Source: Ambrosia x helenae
Lineage: Eukaryota; Streptophyta; Magnoliopsida; Asterales; Asteraceae
Assembly (NCBI GenBank): GCA_030844895.1
Contig: CM061232.1
Location: 83,284,555-83,348,554, forward strand
Reading direction: 5' to 3'
Length of the DNA stretch: 64,000 nucleotides
Part shown: in pieces, positions 9,934 to 21,810 of the stretch
How the letters are laid out: each line of letters opens with the position of its first letter
Position numbering within the stretch: the first letter of the stretch is position 1
The notes under the pieces: generated by a model
Databases searched by the model: none
Seen by the model: the letters and a program-made list of their open reading frames with translations, nothing else
Told to the model about the DNA's origin: nothing
Position numbers and translations under genes: made by a program

Positions 9934-11124
9934 TTACATTACAATAGAAGGTAGACGGGCAACAAGCTGCGCCGCCACCCCTTTTTGGATAGCGAAACCT
10001 AGTCTACCAAAGACAAATCCTTGCCCCCCTGGAGATGAACTGTTGTTGTGGACGACCCGTTGGACCCTAGTCAAGAAACGAATAGCTTCTGGTGCTAGGG
10101 AGCCAAAGGTATCAAAGGCAAAAGGGATAAAGACATGTTGGTTCTCTGCACAAGCTTTAGCATGCTTATCTACTTTCTTCGATTCCGCTTTTCTCGATGC
10201 TAGCCCAACTACAAACCCTGTTTTCCTTAACCCAACCAAAGGAGATACCCCTGTGAGGTCCACGCAAGCATGTTTCCCCCTCTCCCAACCAAAGACAAGC
10301 AGATCTGCTGGTCGCAGGGTAGATCTCCCTTCCGCAGGGTCTGTGAGAAAATTTACAGGGGCCTCCTTTTTTGCGGAAATCCCAGCTCTTCTCAGGATGT
10401 CCCACAAAACGTCTCTCACCCAGTCATGCCGGTATTTGAACCCAGGGAGCTCTTTTCAATGGATTGCGTGCTCCCCATATTTATCCATGCAAGCTTTACG
10501 GCAAATGGGGCATGTCTCATCTTCCGGATACATAGGGATCATCAACCGGTACTTGAGTATAGCCATGTACTCTACAGCGGACATGCATTGACCCAAACCC
10601 TCAATCGGGATAACAGTCAAAAAATCCTGCGCATGAGGACCCTTTAGGCATTCAATCACCGCCTTCTGGCGGGAGGACAACTCAAAAACTTCTCCCAGGC
10701 TTTGAGCAGTTTTGCTAAACAGAGCATTCGCCAAAGTTTTTTGTGGCTTTGAGGGGGCGGTGTCCTTACTAGAAAAACCGCCAATATCAAAGTCCTGGAG
10801 ATAGACATTTAAGCGTTCAAGCGCGTGTTGATAGTCGGGGTCTAGCCCGATGACCCCACTTTTTCGAAGGATATGATCCTGAAGTTTCCAAGACTGAGCT
10901 CTAGACACCACAAAGGCATAAACCCCAACATCTCGAGCTGAAAGGAGGCCCAAACCACCTAAACGCATCGGCAAGGATGCCAAGCGCCACTGGAGGTCCC
11001 CGAAGAAGGGGCCACCACACACAACTATATCTTCAATAGCCTCCCGGAGGCCATCATCGAAAAGGGTTTCCATATTGGGTTTCCATAGTTTACTAAATAA
11101 GGTAAGTTTCTTGTTGATACTCAT
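9934..11124 (-). pseudogene. C-terminus of an RT protein with CCHC finger and REL-type endonuclease, one nonsense codon
   Basis: One minus-strand frame from the ATG at 11124 to a stop at 9934-9936 codes about 395 residues, interrupted by a single TGA at 10456-10458. The first part has LPMRLGGLGLLSARDVG, typical of the region after the RT thumb. Next is a CPIC...YGEHAIH zinc-finger-like motif; the TGA falls exactly where the fourth ligand, Cys, is expected. After it, RHDWVRDVLWDILRRAG and LRPADLLVFGW...CVDLTG resemble the PD-(D/E)XK endonuclease of R2-like retroelements. The catalytic RT palm is missing, so the copy is 5'-truncated as is common for target-primed elements. No poly(A) tail follows. 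The family name is my inference from motif order; the coding nature is clear. Confidence 0.7.
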
Positions 11125-11367
11125 ACTATATATATATATACACCTTATTAAGAAACTTGAATGATAGATAGATAATTTTACATCAATTTTAAGATGGTAT
11201 ACTAAAAGTCATAGTGTAATTCCCTAATTTTTTTCCCAAATTCTTCCCTTTATGCCCCTAATGTGCAACCTTTGATGATAATTGTACAAGTGATTAATGC
11301 ATGAATTCTAGATCATTGTTCTTGAAACCGTTCATTTATTCCACTTTCAATAGCATTGTCTCTTCCA
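11125..11367. other. AT-rich spacer
   Basis: It starts with a short (TA)n run at 11128-11141. I see no gene or repeat boundary here. Confidence 0.5.
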
Positions 11368-11375
11368 CATCCTAT

Positions 11376-12365
11376 CAGGGGCGGACATATTATATAACGA
11401 GGGGTGGCATCCGTTACCCCTCAATTTTATTGAGAAGTGTAAATTTTTTCGTATTTTTATGTTTTCTATATTACGTTACCCCTGAAGATTATGTAACGTT
11501 ACCTCTCGATTTTTTTAAAACCCAACACACCCTAAAAGTTTTTAATATAAGCTTAACATAAAAATAGATAGAAACTTATAGGCCATAATCCATTCTATTT
11601 GTAATTTATTAACTAAAATATACAAGCTCATTGATCATGGTTAAAGTATTGAATATGAGTGCAAATGAGCCCAACAACTCGTAAGCTAGTCGAAATCGGC
11701 TTAATAAAAAGTTTGAAACAAGCCGAGCCTTATTGAGCCCGAGACGAGCTTGAGCTTAAAACAAAGCTCGATTATTTTTCGAGCCTAAGCATGAGCCTGA
11801 CATGTGAAGCTCGTCAGGCTCATAATATTAGTTTTTTAATATTTTATATTATTTTTCATTAATTTAAAGTTGTTTAGTAAACGAGTCGAGCCGAGCTTTT
11901 CACTTATCGAGTTTGCTAGCCTAAACGAGTCTATTAGTTATATTATTTTTTATTTATATTAACTAATAAATATTAAACGAGTCGAGCTCGAGCTTGAGAA
12001 ACTACCAACGAGCCGAACCGAGCTTTTCACCTATCGAGCCCGCGAACCTAAACTAGTCTATTATTTATATTATTTTTATTTAATATATTAAGTAATAAAT
12101 AATAAACGAGCCGAGCTCGAACATGAGACACTACCAACGAGCCAAGATCGAGCTCAAGACTCGTGATATAAAATGTTTTGACAAATCATTGGTTAGAATA
12201 TAGCGCTAATCAAGAAAAAAAATATTGGTTATGAAAGTATGGTACAAAAAATTGAACATTATTTATTATCGTGTTTTTATTTTTGTTTCGTTTACATTGT
12301 ATGAAAGTACTTAGTATGGTATAAAAAAACGTTACCCCTGAAGTTTTAGTCTAGATCCGCCACTA
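11376..12365. mobile_element. Non-autonomous hAT element with 8-bp target duplication
   Basis: The element begins CAGGGGCGGA and ends TCCGCCACTA (8 of 10 positions match when inverted). It is flanked on both sides by the exact 8-bp duplication CATCCTAT (11368-11375 and 12366-12373). Eight-base duplications and short CAGGG-type ends define the hAT superfamily. It has no transposase ORF. From about 11690 to 12170 it contains degenerate tandem copies of a unit rich in CGAGCCGAGCT and CGAGCTCGAGC. Confidence 0.88.
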
Positions 12366-12714
12366 CATCCTATCACCATCCTCTTCTATTTATTGTAGGT
12401 GATTGAATGCTCAATTGAAGAGTCTTCCATATCAATGAATATGTTTACTTTTTCATATTGATATATTCAGGGTAAAAATGCAATGATGAGGAAGATCTAA
12501 ATGATGTTCCCGACGAGGTTGTGTTAGCTTCTGTAGACAAAGATTGTTTGTTGCTTTCTGCAAGAAGTTTCCCGAGGTATGCATCCAAGTCCAAAACGCT
12601 GATTATAGTAAATTATTTTCATTCTATTATTCTTATATTAAAAATTGTTACTATAGTTCATAATCTTTATTATTATTATTATTATGCAGATTTGCAAGAC
12701 CCTTTATAGGGAGT

Positions 12715-13151
12715 AATTGGACATTATATTGGCAAAGATGAGTGCCAAATAATATTCTCGATTGGAAAAGTGAAATAAAAAACTAAGTGAGTTCCAAATC
12801 TAAGTGGTGATTTTGTTAAAATCTTTATGTTGGATGACAGTAGCTACATCACCTTGTTAGTAATTTGATTGATCTTGTTTATTGAACACAAATAATCAAT
12901 TTCTTATTTGTAGCTGCTACTTGCAAAATGTTGCCAATATAATTGGACATTATATTGGCAAATATTAGTGCCAAATAATATTCTCGATTGGAAAAATGAA
13001 AATACACAACTAAGTGAGTTCCAAATCTATGTGGTGATTTTGTTTAAAATCTTTATGTTGGCAGTTGTTACATCACTTTGTTAGTAATTTGATTGATCTT
13101 GTTTATTAAAAACAAATAATCAATTTCTGTAGCTGCTACTTGCAAAATGTT
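12715..13151. repeat. Tandem duplication of about 215 bp (12715-12932, 12942-13151)
   Basis: Both copies begin ATTGGACATTATATTGGCAA and end TAGCTGCTACTTGCAAAATG. They are about 90 percent identical by eye, with small indels. Confidence 0.88.
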
Positions 13152-13779
13152 AGCTACTATCCATTTTTGTAAGTGTAATGAAGTTTGGATTATTGCAGGT
13201 TCATTAATCTGTTGCTTATGATCGTTTAATTAATGTTCAGTTGTTTTGGCACTGCAGTTTTAATGTTGTTTTCATGTTTATGCAGGTTGTCGTAGGGCCG
13301 TTGAGGAAACTATATCAAATGGTATGTTTCTTTATTCATTATTGTAACCATTTAAAATTGTAAATAAAAAATATGGTTTTTTATGTAATGATGTATTTCA
13401 AGTGAAGTGGATCATTGTCTTGCTTATGACACACATGCCATTGCCGGGAAGGTATAACATGGCTGTAAAATTATATGCCACATATCATGCTATTATTTTC
13501 TAATACTAGGTTTATTGTTGTTTTATGCTGCAAGTTTGACCCATTTAGTGAAAATAGCTTTCATCATCAATATAGCTTCTTTTCTTTGTTTGATTTTTTT
13601 TCTATGAAATTGTTGTTCATGACCCGAACTTGTTCTATAAAAGTTTACTAGAAATCAATTTAGAAGAAAGTCTATACGGCTTTGTCTAACGGATCAAATG
13701 ATATATGTCCAAAGGAGCTTATAGCTAATATAGAAACTTAGAAGGACTTGTATTTTTTATATAAATTAAAAGTAAGAGC

Positions 13780-13845
13780 CATAAGGGATTTGAACTAGGT
13801 ACCTGTTGGTTAAAATTGAGGATTTTAACCAGTAGAACACTTTAC
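13780..13845 (-). other. tRNA-like module
   Basis: On the minus strand AGTGTTCTACTGGTTAAAAT is followed by CTAGTTCAAATCCC, which resembles the A and B boxes of a tRNA-derived promoter. No poly(A) tail or target duplication is visible, so I cannot call it a SINE. Confidence 0.35.
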
Positions 13846-13924
13846 ATCTTTACATATGGGTTCCTTCAATATTTACTTTTGGGCTCCTTTCCAGTTTTGT
13901 ATAACCGAGTGGGTTCCCGGGAAG

Positions 13925-14697
13925 AACTCAAAAAGGGAGCTCTTGCCCATGGCACATGGAACCATTCTTAATAGCAAGCAGTGTGTAAACACTGAAGAGG
14001 AAAAGAAGAAAATGGAAAGAGTTCCATATGCTTCTGCTATTGATTTCATCATGTATGCCATGTTATGTACTAGACCTGATGTCTCGTATGCTCTTAGCAT
14101 GACAAGTAGATATCAACGGAATCCAGGAGAGAGTCACTGGGCTACAGTGAAGAACATTCTTAAGTACTTAAGAAAGACTAAGGTCATGTTCTTAATATAT
14201 GGAGGGCTGGATGAGGAACTGTCAGTTAAGTGTTAGACTGATGCAAGCTTCCAAACTGATCGTAACGATTCAAGGTCACAGACGGGATATGTTTTCATTC
14301 TGAATGATGGGGCTGTTACTTAGAAGAGCTCTAAGCAAAGTGTGGTTGCTTAATCCACATGTGAATCAGAATACAATGATGTATCGGATGCTGCAGAGAA
14401 GGTTGCCTGGATGAAGAAGTTCATTATTGATCTTGACGTTGTGCCTAGCATAAAAAAACCGATCGAGATACTATGTGACAACACTGGTGTCATTACTCTT
14501 GCAAATGAACCAATGTCACATCAAACCACAAGGCATATACTCAGAAAATTCCACTATATTAGAGATATAATAGAGCGTGGAGACATCGTGATAAACAAAG
14601 TTGATACAGATCTAAATCTGGCTAACCCCTTTATTAAGCCTTTACCTCAAGCTAAACATGAGGAGCATGCTGGAAAGATAGGACTTAGATTTGCTTG
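13925..14697 (+). pseudogene. Ty1/copia B RNase H region with three in-frame stops
   Basis: Translation from about 13925 gives the copia connection and RNase H region: KNSKRELLPMAHG, YASAIDFIMYAMLCTRPDVSYA and the block beginning TDASFQTDRND. The CESEY block, a DNTGVI motif and the C-terminal RRHxxxRFHYIRD-like stretch follow. Stops occur at 14234 (TAG), about 14322 (TAG at an expected Trp) and about 14352 (TAA), so the copy is dead. It ends at the TGA at 14696. The 5' part of the polyprotein is absent, so the element is 5'-truncated near 13920. Its 3' non-coding region and LTR continue beyond two later insertions. Confidence 0.9.
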
Positions 14698-15786
14698 ACA
14701 GTGGGCATGATCTGTAGTTAGTATTGGTGTTTTATTTTGAACTATAATAGTTACATTGAATATTTATTTGATTTATGGGTTAAATGCAAATTCAAATATT
14801 TTTGTATCTGTGTTCGTTATTTGGGTGTTTAAATCCTTGAATAAGAGTATTTTAAAATATCCGTAATCGATCAAATTACATGGGAACGAATTTGAATGTA
14901 AGACTATTGTGAATTGAGATGATTGTATTCATGAGATGTAAGACCCTAACACGTAAATGCGCGATTAGCGCTTAATCTTACGAGTTATAGCCTTAACTAA
15001 AAACCACTCCTGATTAAACCTTTAAAATTTAATAAAAACTTACACCGTTGTAATCAATACATTATATATGTATATATATATATATATTAAGATTTTTGCG
15101 TTGCAACGGGAGTCTCTTGAATTCTAGTGCGGAAGCTTGATGAGTGCTCGGGTGTGTTCGGTTCTTCTCGCGACTTGATCCTTGCTCCGGGACTTCCATC
15201 ACATATTTACCTAGAAACATTGCACAAAGAATGGTTAGTGGATTGTCAATAATACATTTAGACTAGCATGATTGTCGTTAAACGTTGATACGAAACGAAC
15301 CAGGCCAAACGGCCCCATTTCAAGAGAGTAAACTGCTGCACTTTTTGGCGCAGCAGCTGTTCGGATCTCTTTTTACCCTTCTAAAACCCATAATCTGCCT
15401 TCGACTTTCAAATAAGAAATGTTCTTCGTTCAAATACCTTTCCAGGCATATAAAGAACACCTCCTAACGATTTTTCTATGATTTTATATGAATTTTTAAA
15501 GTCAAGAGAGCTTAGATAACAAAACAACAATCCTGGGGCTGAACCCCGCCGTACCCTACAGCCAGAAGGCTAGGGGTTACGGCCAGCACGGTCTGTCCTG
15601 CTTCTTGCTTCTCAGACTTAGCTATTTTTCCCTTTGACGTCTTTCCCAATTTTTTTGATGCTTTTAAGAACCAAACTCAATCCCATCCTAAGGGTAATTG
15701 GGGACTTGTTTAAAACCATTTAATGAGCTTGGAAAATGTCCATTTACCACTTTAAAAACCCATTTTGACTTAACTAAAGACTATGT

Positions 15787-16120
15787 GATTTTTACCCAAC
15801 TCGACCCGCTAAGGCCATAGGTTATACAAAACTTTATTAGACCATTCAAAAAGCATAATAATCATTTTGTTAACTTGTTGGACTCTTGTTTAACTAAAAA
15901 CATCATCCGGTTTATGTCATTAAGACCCGGTTTCAGTTTTAAATGTTTATGTCGATTTTTACCCAAATCGACCCGTTAAGGCCTTGGACTATACAAGACA
16001 CTTTTTAATCACACCAAAGGCATAGAAATCATATTGTCAACTCATTAGACACTTGTGCAACTAAAAACATCGTCCGGTTTTGTTTCCTTATGACTCGGTT
16101 CCTAGAATCAACCTTTAGTA
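15787..16120. repeat. 167-bp tandem duplication inside the solo LTR
   Basis: Units starting GATTTTTACCCAA at 15787 and 15954 share blocks such as ACTAAAAACATC(A/G)TCCGGTTT. The copies are diverged by roughly a fifth by eye. Confidence 0.75.
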
Positions 16121-17189
16121 ATCTTTTAAATTCCCAAAATGCCCCTTATAGCCAAATCATTCAATTTAGCCATTCATGGCGACACTTCTTGTTTCAAATC
16201 CATTGTATTTGACTCAATAACTTGTTTAAAAACCTCTAAGTCCTTTCGGCCTTAGATTTCCACCTTTTCTCAAGATTTCTCCTATTTAATCAATTCTAAG
16301 CGCATTAGCACGCATTGGACATAGTTATGGAAATAACTTACTTGGTTAACACCCGCACTTCATGTGACTATCTTTAATACCCACGTTTCTTCGCCCGAAG
16401 GCGTTTATTTAGCTATGGACTTACTGGGTGGCGTTGACCCATACCTTGCACCCATATGGATTACTTAGGCAACGAGTGCCCAATTTCCAAGTGTCCTCCT
16501 GCATACACTCTAGATTGACCACATTAGTCTCTTGGGACTCAATGGTAATGCATTTACCATTTGACCCGTCATCAACAAAGTTCTTAAAGCTTAGATAACC
16601 GACTTTTAATGTCGGGTTCGAATGGTGAGGGAATCACCCATTCGACCCGTTAAGACTCATGATTACATAACTTCCTTATTCGTGTGATTTTTATCCAAAA
16701 CCTGAGTTTAGACTCTTTTTACCACATGGCTTTATTGGTTGACTCAATTGATGATTTCCATCATTTGATCAACACTATATGACTCATTTATGACTATGAA
16801 TTTTGTTTTGACATGAATTCGCATAAATCACCCGATTAATAGGTTTCACCCCTTGAGGTCATACCTTTGTCCCACTTCAAAGTTTAAACACTTATATCAA
16901 TACAAGAGTTGTATTTGTAGACTAGTAGTGTAAGTATTGCCTCATATCCGTTTTGCTTTCGTACATATTGAGCTTGCATCTGTTTGACCTGTTTGCTCCC
17001 TAGTCCTTGTACCTAACTTAGGGACATGTCAAACCTAGTTTTTGTTAGAACACATAATATGAATTTCTTTCATTATCCATGGCATTATGTATTCATTTTA
17101 CCTCAAGCTCAACATTACATTTCTAGTTTTCATGTTCATACATGTTTTACACATTTAATTTCTCGTTCAAGCATTTTATCAAACACTTG

Positions 17190-18284
17190 GGTGCTGTTTG
17201 TCTTTTTTAGGCAAAATGTCTGCAGTCTGTGGACCACATCTGCAGACATCTGCACTGCAGTCTGCAAGAAGAAGACTGTTTGTTTGTTAACGTCTGTAGC
17301 TTAACCTAACCATAACCATAACCAACCACAACCCACCTGAACCGAATCTGACCCGGCCCCGAGCCAAGACCATCGTCAAGACCACTAACATAACCACCAC
17401 CACGGCTGCCAACAAACACCATCCCAGTCACCAACAACCACCACCATCCCCGTCACCAACCACTACCAACCCAGCCACCAATCACCACCACGATTAAAGA
17501 AAATAATACTAAAGAAAAAGAAAAAAAAACTAATCGCCCAATTGTAATGTGCAGTAAAGCATATAAATTGGCAACAAATGTTACTTTCAACGACAATATA
17601 AGAATTTAATTACAAACCATGAAAGTTCATCCATTAATGCGCGTTTTGTAGGTTACAAATACTTAGGTTACGAACCTATCCTTGACGGTACAGAGCTTTC
17701 ACATTATCATCTATTTCACCAAGTGCAAAGTCAGCATCCAATAATGCTCCTTTCAGATATCCCAATTTCAACTTGCAAGCCTAAAAACCATGTTTATCAA
17801 CATCTAAAAAGTGTAAAGAAAAAAAGAAAAAAAGAAACCTTGAATAGGTCACAATCCAACATGTATCCAGCCGTAGATTGTATTACTAAAAATGAAAGAT
17901 GTGCTACTGGTTAGAAGTCAAAAGTTTATTTAAATTGAGTGTTTAACATTTTGTGTTCTTAACTGTGGGAGGAGGAGGGCGGAGCGGCGGTGGCAGAGGG
18001 GAGATGAGGAGGGCGGTGGCGGCGGAGGGGAGAGGAGAAGAAGAGAAGAAAAAAGAAGACAGAAGGAGGAGAGAAGAAGTAGAAGAAAAGATTTTTTGAA
18101 GGGTTTTGGGAGGAGGATGAGGGTTTGTCTGAAGAAGGAGGAGGGGGAAGAGGTGGGAAAGAGCTTTTGAAGGGTTATGTCTTCTAAAAAACAAACAAGC
18201 TTCCACCCCTAAATGTTTGCCCGCATCTGCACGGCGCAGACATAAGTGGCCAGAAGTGCTTCTAACATAAAAACAAACACCACC
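17190..18284. mobile_element. MITE-like insert in the solo LTR
   Basis: The left end GGTGCTGTTTGTCTTTTTTA is mirrored by a right end whose complement reads GGTGGTGTTTGTTTTTATG, giving terminal inverted repeats of about 20 bp. Both ends are followed by CAGAC/CTGCAG-rich sequence. The interior holds a CCACCA-rich stretch (17330-17490) and a GGAGGA-rich stretch (17960-18150), neither of which looks coding. I cannot find a convincing target duplication, so exact ends are uncertain. Confidence 0.55.
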
Positions 18285-19712
18285 TTCGTGTGCACCCACC
18301 AATTCAATTGCTTTTTATGAGTTTAAGCTAGCTAAAGCATACCCATTTATCTAATCATTATCATATCATGTTGTTTAGACTCTTTAGCCTAAATTCTTCA
18401 TTATAACAACTCTTAAAAGTCTCAAAGATTACTAGATATAAGTTGATTCAACCTAGAGGTTAAACCCCAATTTCTACACATTAACATAATCATATGATCA
18501 AAACCAAATACACACATTAAGTGTGATTTGTAACCAGATTAGGTATGTTCGAGGTTCCCCAAGACTAGAGCTACCTCTATAAACCATAAATTTCACGTTT
18601 TATCAAAACCCTAGTTTTGACCAAATCAAAAACAGGTTATAACATCAAATTACACCAAATAAAAAAGGTACCTTGTTGTGTATTAGGCCTTTGATGACCC
18701 ATTTCTTGCTAAAACATCGATTTCCCTTTTGATTTGGCTTTGATTGCACAAGATTTGTGATTTGTAGGTGGGATGTGTGTGTTTTTGGGTGTGAGGATCG
18801 ACTTCTCCTGATGAATGTTGATCCACCCCTTATTTACACAATATACCACCATCTCAACTTTAGCCAATTGACATATTTAGTCCCTCAAGTAAATCTCCAA
18901 GTTTATTAGATTAAATGACTACTAGGTTGGTCTCGTGTATTGAGTTTTTAGCCTCGTTTTTATCCGTCGACTAAAACATCCACCATTAAATTCGCTTTTG
19001 ATACTTTATCAATTACCCTAATGGAGTTTTTTAGGCGAAACAAGATTTCGGGTGTTACATGAGATGAATAACTCAAAGGTTTAAGAATCGAAATTCACAT
19101 ACATCATTAGGGAATGATATTGGATGTAACTCGCTTCAAACGATCTCCATAGATCTGTGTCATGAGATGTTTTGATATTGATATGTTCAATCTGTCCTTT
19201 TTCCTAAGGCATATATTAAGCTACATTGATCAAGGACCATCTTTGATGTTATCTAACACTCTCTTGAAACATGGGTAGTAATCCGGGTAGCTTTAGGAGA
19301 AATCCAAGATTAAGTGGGAGTTGTATGACGCTGATGGAATTCTGTACTTCTATAGGATTAGAAGTTTAGACATTTTGGCGCCCTTGTTAACTCAAACTAG
19401 ACTAAACGTGTGGCCACGCTCGGACTAAAGGTAGTTCGTTAGAACCATTGAATTAAAGACGAGAATAGAGAATGGTTTATCACTATATAAGGATGAACGA
19501 TCCATGTCTTATGATCAACGGATGTTTAAACAGAAGGGACTTATTGATAGAAATATCAGAGCTATAGTATTTGGTTAAGTAAAGTGGTACTTGAACTCAA
19601 AGAACTAGTTGACGACTGTAAAGTGTCATGCCGTGTTGAGTGCAGTGCGATACATCTAGGTGTCCAGCTCTACGCACGTTGACTCATTTAATTAATCGTC
19701 CAAGTGGGAGAT

Positions 19713-19897
19713 TGTTGGATATATAGGAAGTCCGATCGTAATTAAAGTCGAGATCAACGTAACATAACTCGGTATGATTCAAAGAGTTACACGTTGGTAC
19801 ACGAATCAGATAAGTTCACGTATAGGTGGGATATTATTTATGAAATAATAAGTTAGGGACTTTATAATAAATTAGTTTATTATATAGGAGGTATTAA
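19713..19897 (+). repeat. Copia B 3' LTR, first part
   Basis: It begins TGTTGGATATATAGG directly after the polypurine tract. It is cut at 19897 by the Harbinger-like element and continues at 28856. Confidence 0.75.
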
Positions 19898-20211
19898 GAG
19901 TATGTGTAGTGGTGATCGTTATTGAGCGTTTTAGGGCTCCATAGCGCCGGGAACACCGCCCCCTCCAGCGCTATGGAGCGTTTTGGGGGAGAAATATTGT
20001 GGTGATAACGAGCGTTGTGGGATTGATTTGGATGATTTGTTATATTTTGACCGTTTGACAACGGTCCATTTCATTTAATTTTTTTTTTTAAACAATAAAA
20101 TCTATCTATATATATATACATATACAACACACAAACAATTCACACATACACACACTCTTATATACATTTTTCCAAACAAAGAAAACCAAATACAAAACAA
20201 AAACCAAACCT

Positions 20212-20565
20212 ATGGCAGCATGGACGAATCAAGAGCAACTCGAGTTGGTGCGGGCGTGGATAAACGTTAAGGAGATCCCGTCAACCAATAGGCAGGCTTT
20301 TTGGCCCAATGTGTTGGTCGAGTTCAACCAAATCACGGGAACGAACCACCGTACCGTTGACCAGATCACCAGTAAGTGGTCTGCTATACAAAATAACGTT
20401 AACAGATGGCATGGAGTCTATGAAGCGACGATGCAGGCGCACCCTGGGGTTAGCGAACAGATGGCAATTCAGTTGACACACGACGCCTATCGTCAACAAT
20501 ACGACAGCGACTTCTCAATCACCAATCTTTTGTCGTGGTCTCTGATGCGTTTTCACTATGTTTAA
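20212..20565 (+). CDS. Harbinger-type Myb/SANT-like DNA-binding protein, short form
   Basis: An ATG-started ORF of 117 codons encodes a trihelix-type Myb/SANT domain: WTNQEQLELVRAWINVKE (residues 4-21), a second helix with AFWPNVLVEFNQ, and TVDQITSKWSAIQNNVNRW around residues 45-65. Harbinger elements encode such a protein as a partner that brings the transposase to terminal repeats. The tail after residue 100 ends early (SLMRFHYV) where full-length relatives continue with a longer C-terminal region, so this may be a truncated product. An A/T and CA-rich leader with TATATATATACATATACA lies about 90 bases upstream and may hold its promoter. The codon pattern is intact with no stops. Confidence 0.7.
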   Translation: MAAWTNQEQLELVRAWINVKEIPSTNRQAFWPNVLVEFNQITGTNHRTVDQITSKWSAIQNNVNRWHGVYEATMQAHPGVSEQMAIQLTHDAYRQQYDSDFSITNLLSWSLMRFHYV

Positions 20566-20860
20566 TTTTTAATGTTTAGGCTTTATGTTTAATGTTATGT
20601 TTTATGTTTAGTGTTGTATTTGTGATGTTTAAGGTTTTAGTTTTTAAAGTTTTATTTGGTTTTGTGTTTAATGTTAGTTTATTTTAAAAGATTACATAAT
20701 ATTTTAAATTTAAACCATTACATTAACACATAATACATAAACACATAAAATTACAATCCTAAATTACTTATTACAAACAGAGTTCCTAATCCTAAACTAC
20801 TTATTAAAACGTTACATAAACACGTTACATAAACACATTACATAAACACATAATATAATC

Positions 20861-21136
20861 CTAAACCTCCCACTCGAGTGTGAAGTACTCGGGGGATACG
20901 GAACGTGAGCTGTCCCGTCCATCGGATCTTGCATCCGATGGGAAATAGTAGTACTCACGAGGAGGGGTAGGCATGCTCCAAAGACGCTCCTCCTCAAGTT
21001 CCCTGAGGGCTTCCAAGTCCTCAGGAGTTGGGTCCCCATATTCACGGGGTGGGGTGGTCTGGTGGTGGTGGGTGGGGGTATTCTAGGGGGTGGGGGATAG
21101 GTTGGTGGGTGGGGATAGGTTGGTGGTGGTGGGTGG
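20861..21136 (-). pseudogene. C-terminal part of the interrupted Harbinger ORF
   Basis: On the minus strand the frame ending at the TAG at 20861-20863 reads YGDPTPEDLEALRELEEERL, then a PREYYYFPSD stretch and EYFTLEWEV. The acidic, charged composition and clean end suggest a real C-terminus. It joins the proline/histidine repeat of the N-terminal part across the insertion of element C. An extra G in the run at 21092-21096 puts it out of frame with the repeat, so the ORF is broken twice. I do not recognise the protein. Confidence 0.55.
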
Positions 21137-21332
21137 TGTAACACCCCAACCGATGGCGGAAACATCGGGGTGCCACGTATTGAATGATTGTTCAGTAGCT
21201 CATGGTGAATAATAGATTCCATTAAATGATTTAATTGAATTACATACAATAGTTCTAGAATTTGTACATCAAATTGAATGAAACTATACACATATCTTCA
21301 AGTATCAATACAAATCTTCAAGCAAATAGAAC

Positions 21333-21810
21333 CTGAAACATGTTAAGTTGAAAATATTTTGGGTCAACAAAAGTTGGTGAGAATTACATAGGTTTTTGAT
21401 GATTGAATAAAAATGTTGTGCAATTCATGTGTCATGTCAATCTAGTCCATATGTGAGAACATACTAGAAATAAATCGAGTGCATAATCAACCCTGATGAC
21501 TGTTATAATATGATACATACCATACGCTCATGGTCCAATAATGTTATACGATAACAAACACCCACGTAACCTTTGTAGGAGGCACGTATCCGGGTGGGAT
21601 TGTCAGTCCAATAGATCTATCAATGTATACCGCCGGCTGATCAATGTTAATGATTATGCTAGAATGGTGCTTACTCTAATCATGCTCAAGACATAATGCA
21701 ACATAGAAAACACATAGACACATTGATGATTGAATTGCAATGATGATGTTATAAACATGTTTCACCCCAAAAATAGTGAAAATAGAGTAAAAGGGGCTAT
21801 GTAAACTCAC
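21333..21810 (-). other. Candidate leader intron in the 3' LTR of C
   Basis: Minus-strand donor CAAG/GTGAGTTTACATAG and acceptor ATGTTTCAG/GT lie 478 nt apart, matching the pair in LTR A. Confidence 0.4.

Larger units (their letters stand above)
12374..13924. other. Spacer with exon-like fragments of an unrecognised gene
   Basis: Short stretches bounded by splice-like signals occur on the plus strand. One is around 12500-12570, coding DEEDLNDVPDEVV before a CCGAG/GTATG donor. Others are at about 12687-12710 after ATTATGCAG, 13286-13321 after TTTATGCAG, and 13404-13450. I do not recognise the product and cannot join the pieces with confidence. They could be the remains of a host gene. Confidence 0.3.
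14937..19059 (-). repeat. Solo LTR inside copia B, with 5-bp target duplication
   Basis: The insert has ends TGTAAGACCC and GGGTGTTACA and is flanked by the exact duplication TGAGA (14932-14936 and 19060-19064). There is no coding region, primer site or polypurine tract inside, so it is best read as a solo LTR left by recombination. The end sequence TGTAACACCCG suggests that transcription runs on the minus strand. It contains a 1.1-kb MITE-like insert at 17190-18284 and an internal tandem duplication. The remaining sequence shows no gene. Confidence 0.8.

Noticed and set aside
10456..10458. TGA read as selenocysteine at a Cys position of the zinc finger
   Set aside because: Land plants lack the selenocysteine insertion machinery; a single point mutation of TGC or TGT is sufficient.
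17943..18302. 119-codon minus-strand ORF rich in Pro, Ser and Leu
   Set aside because: It is the translation of a GGAGGA-rich low-complexity stretch inside a MITE and has no domain-like pattern.
14937..19059. A full-length large retrotransposon
   Set aside because: There is a single set of ends with no second LTR, primer site or coding region inside, so a solo LTR fits better.
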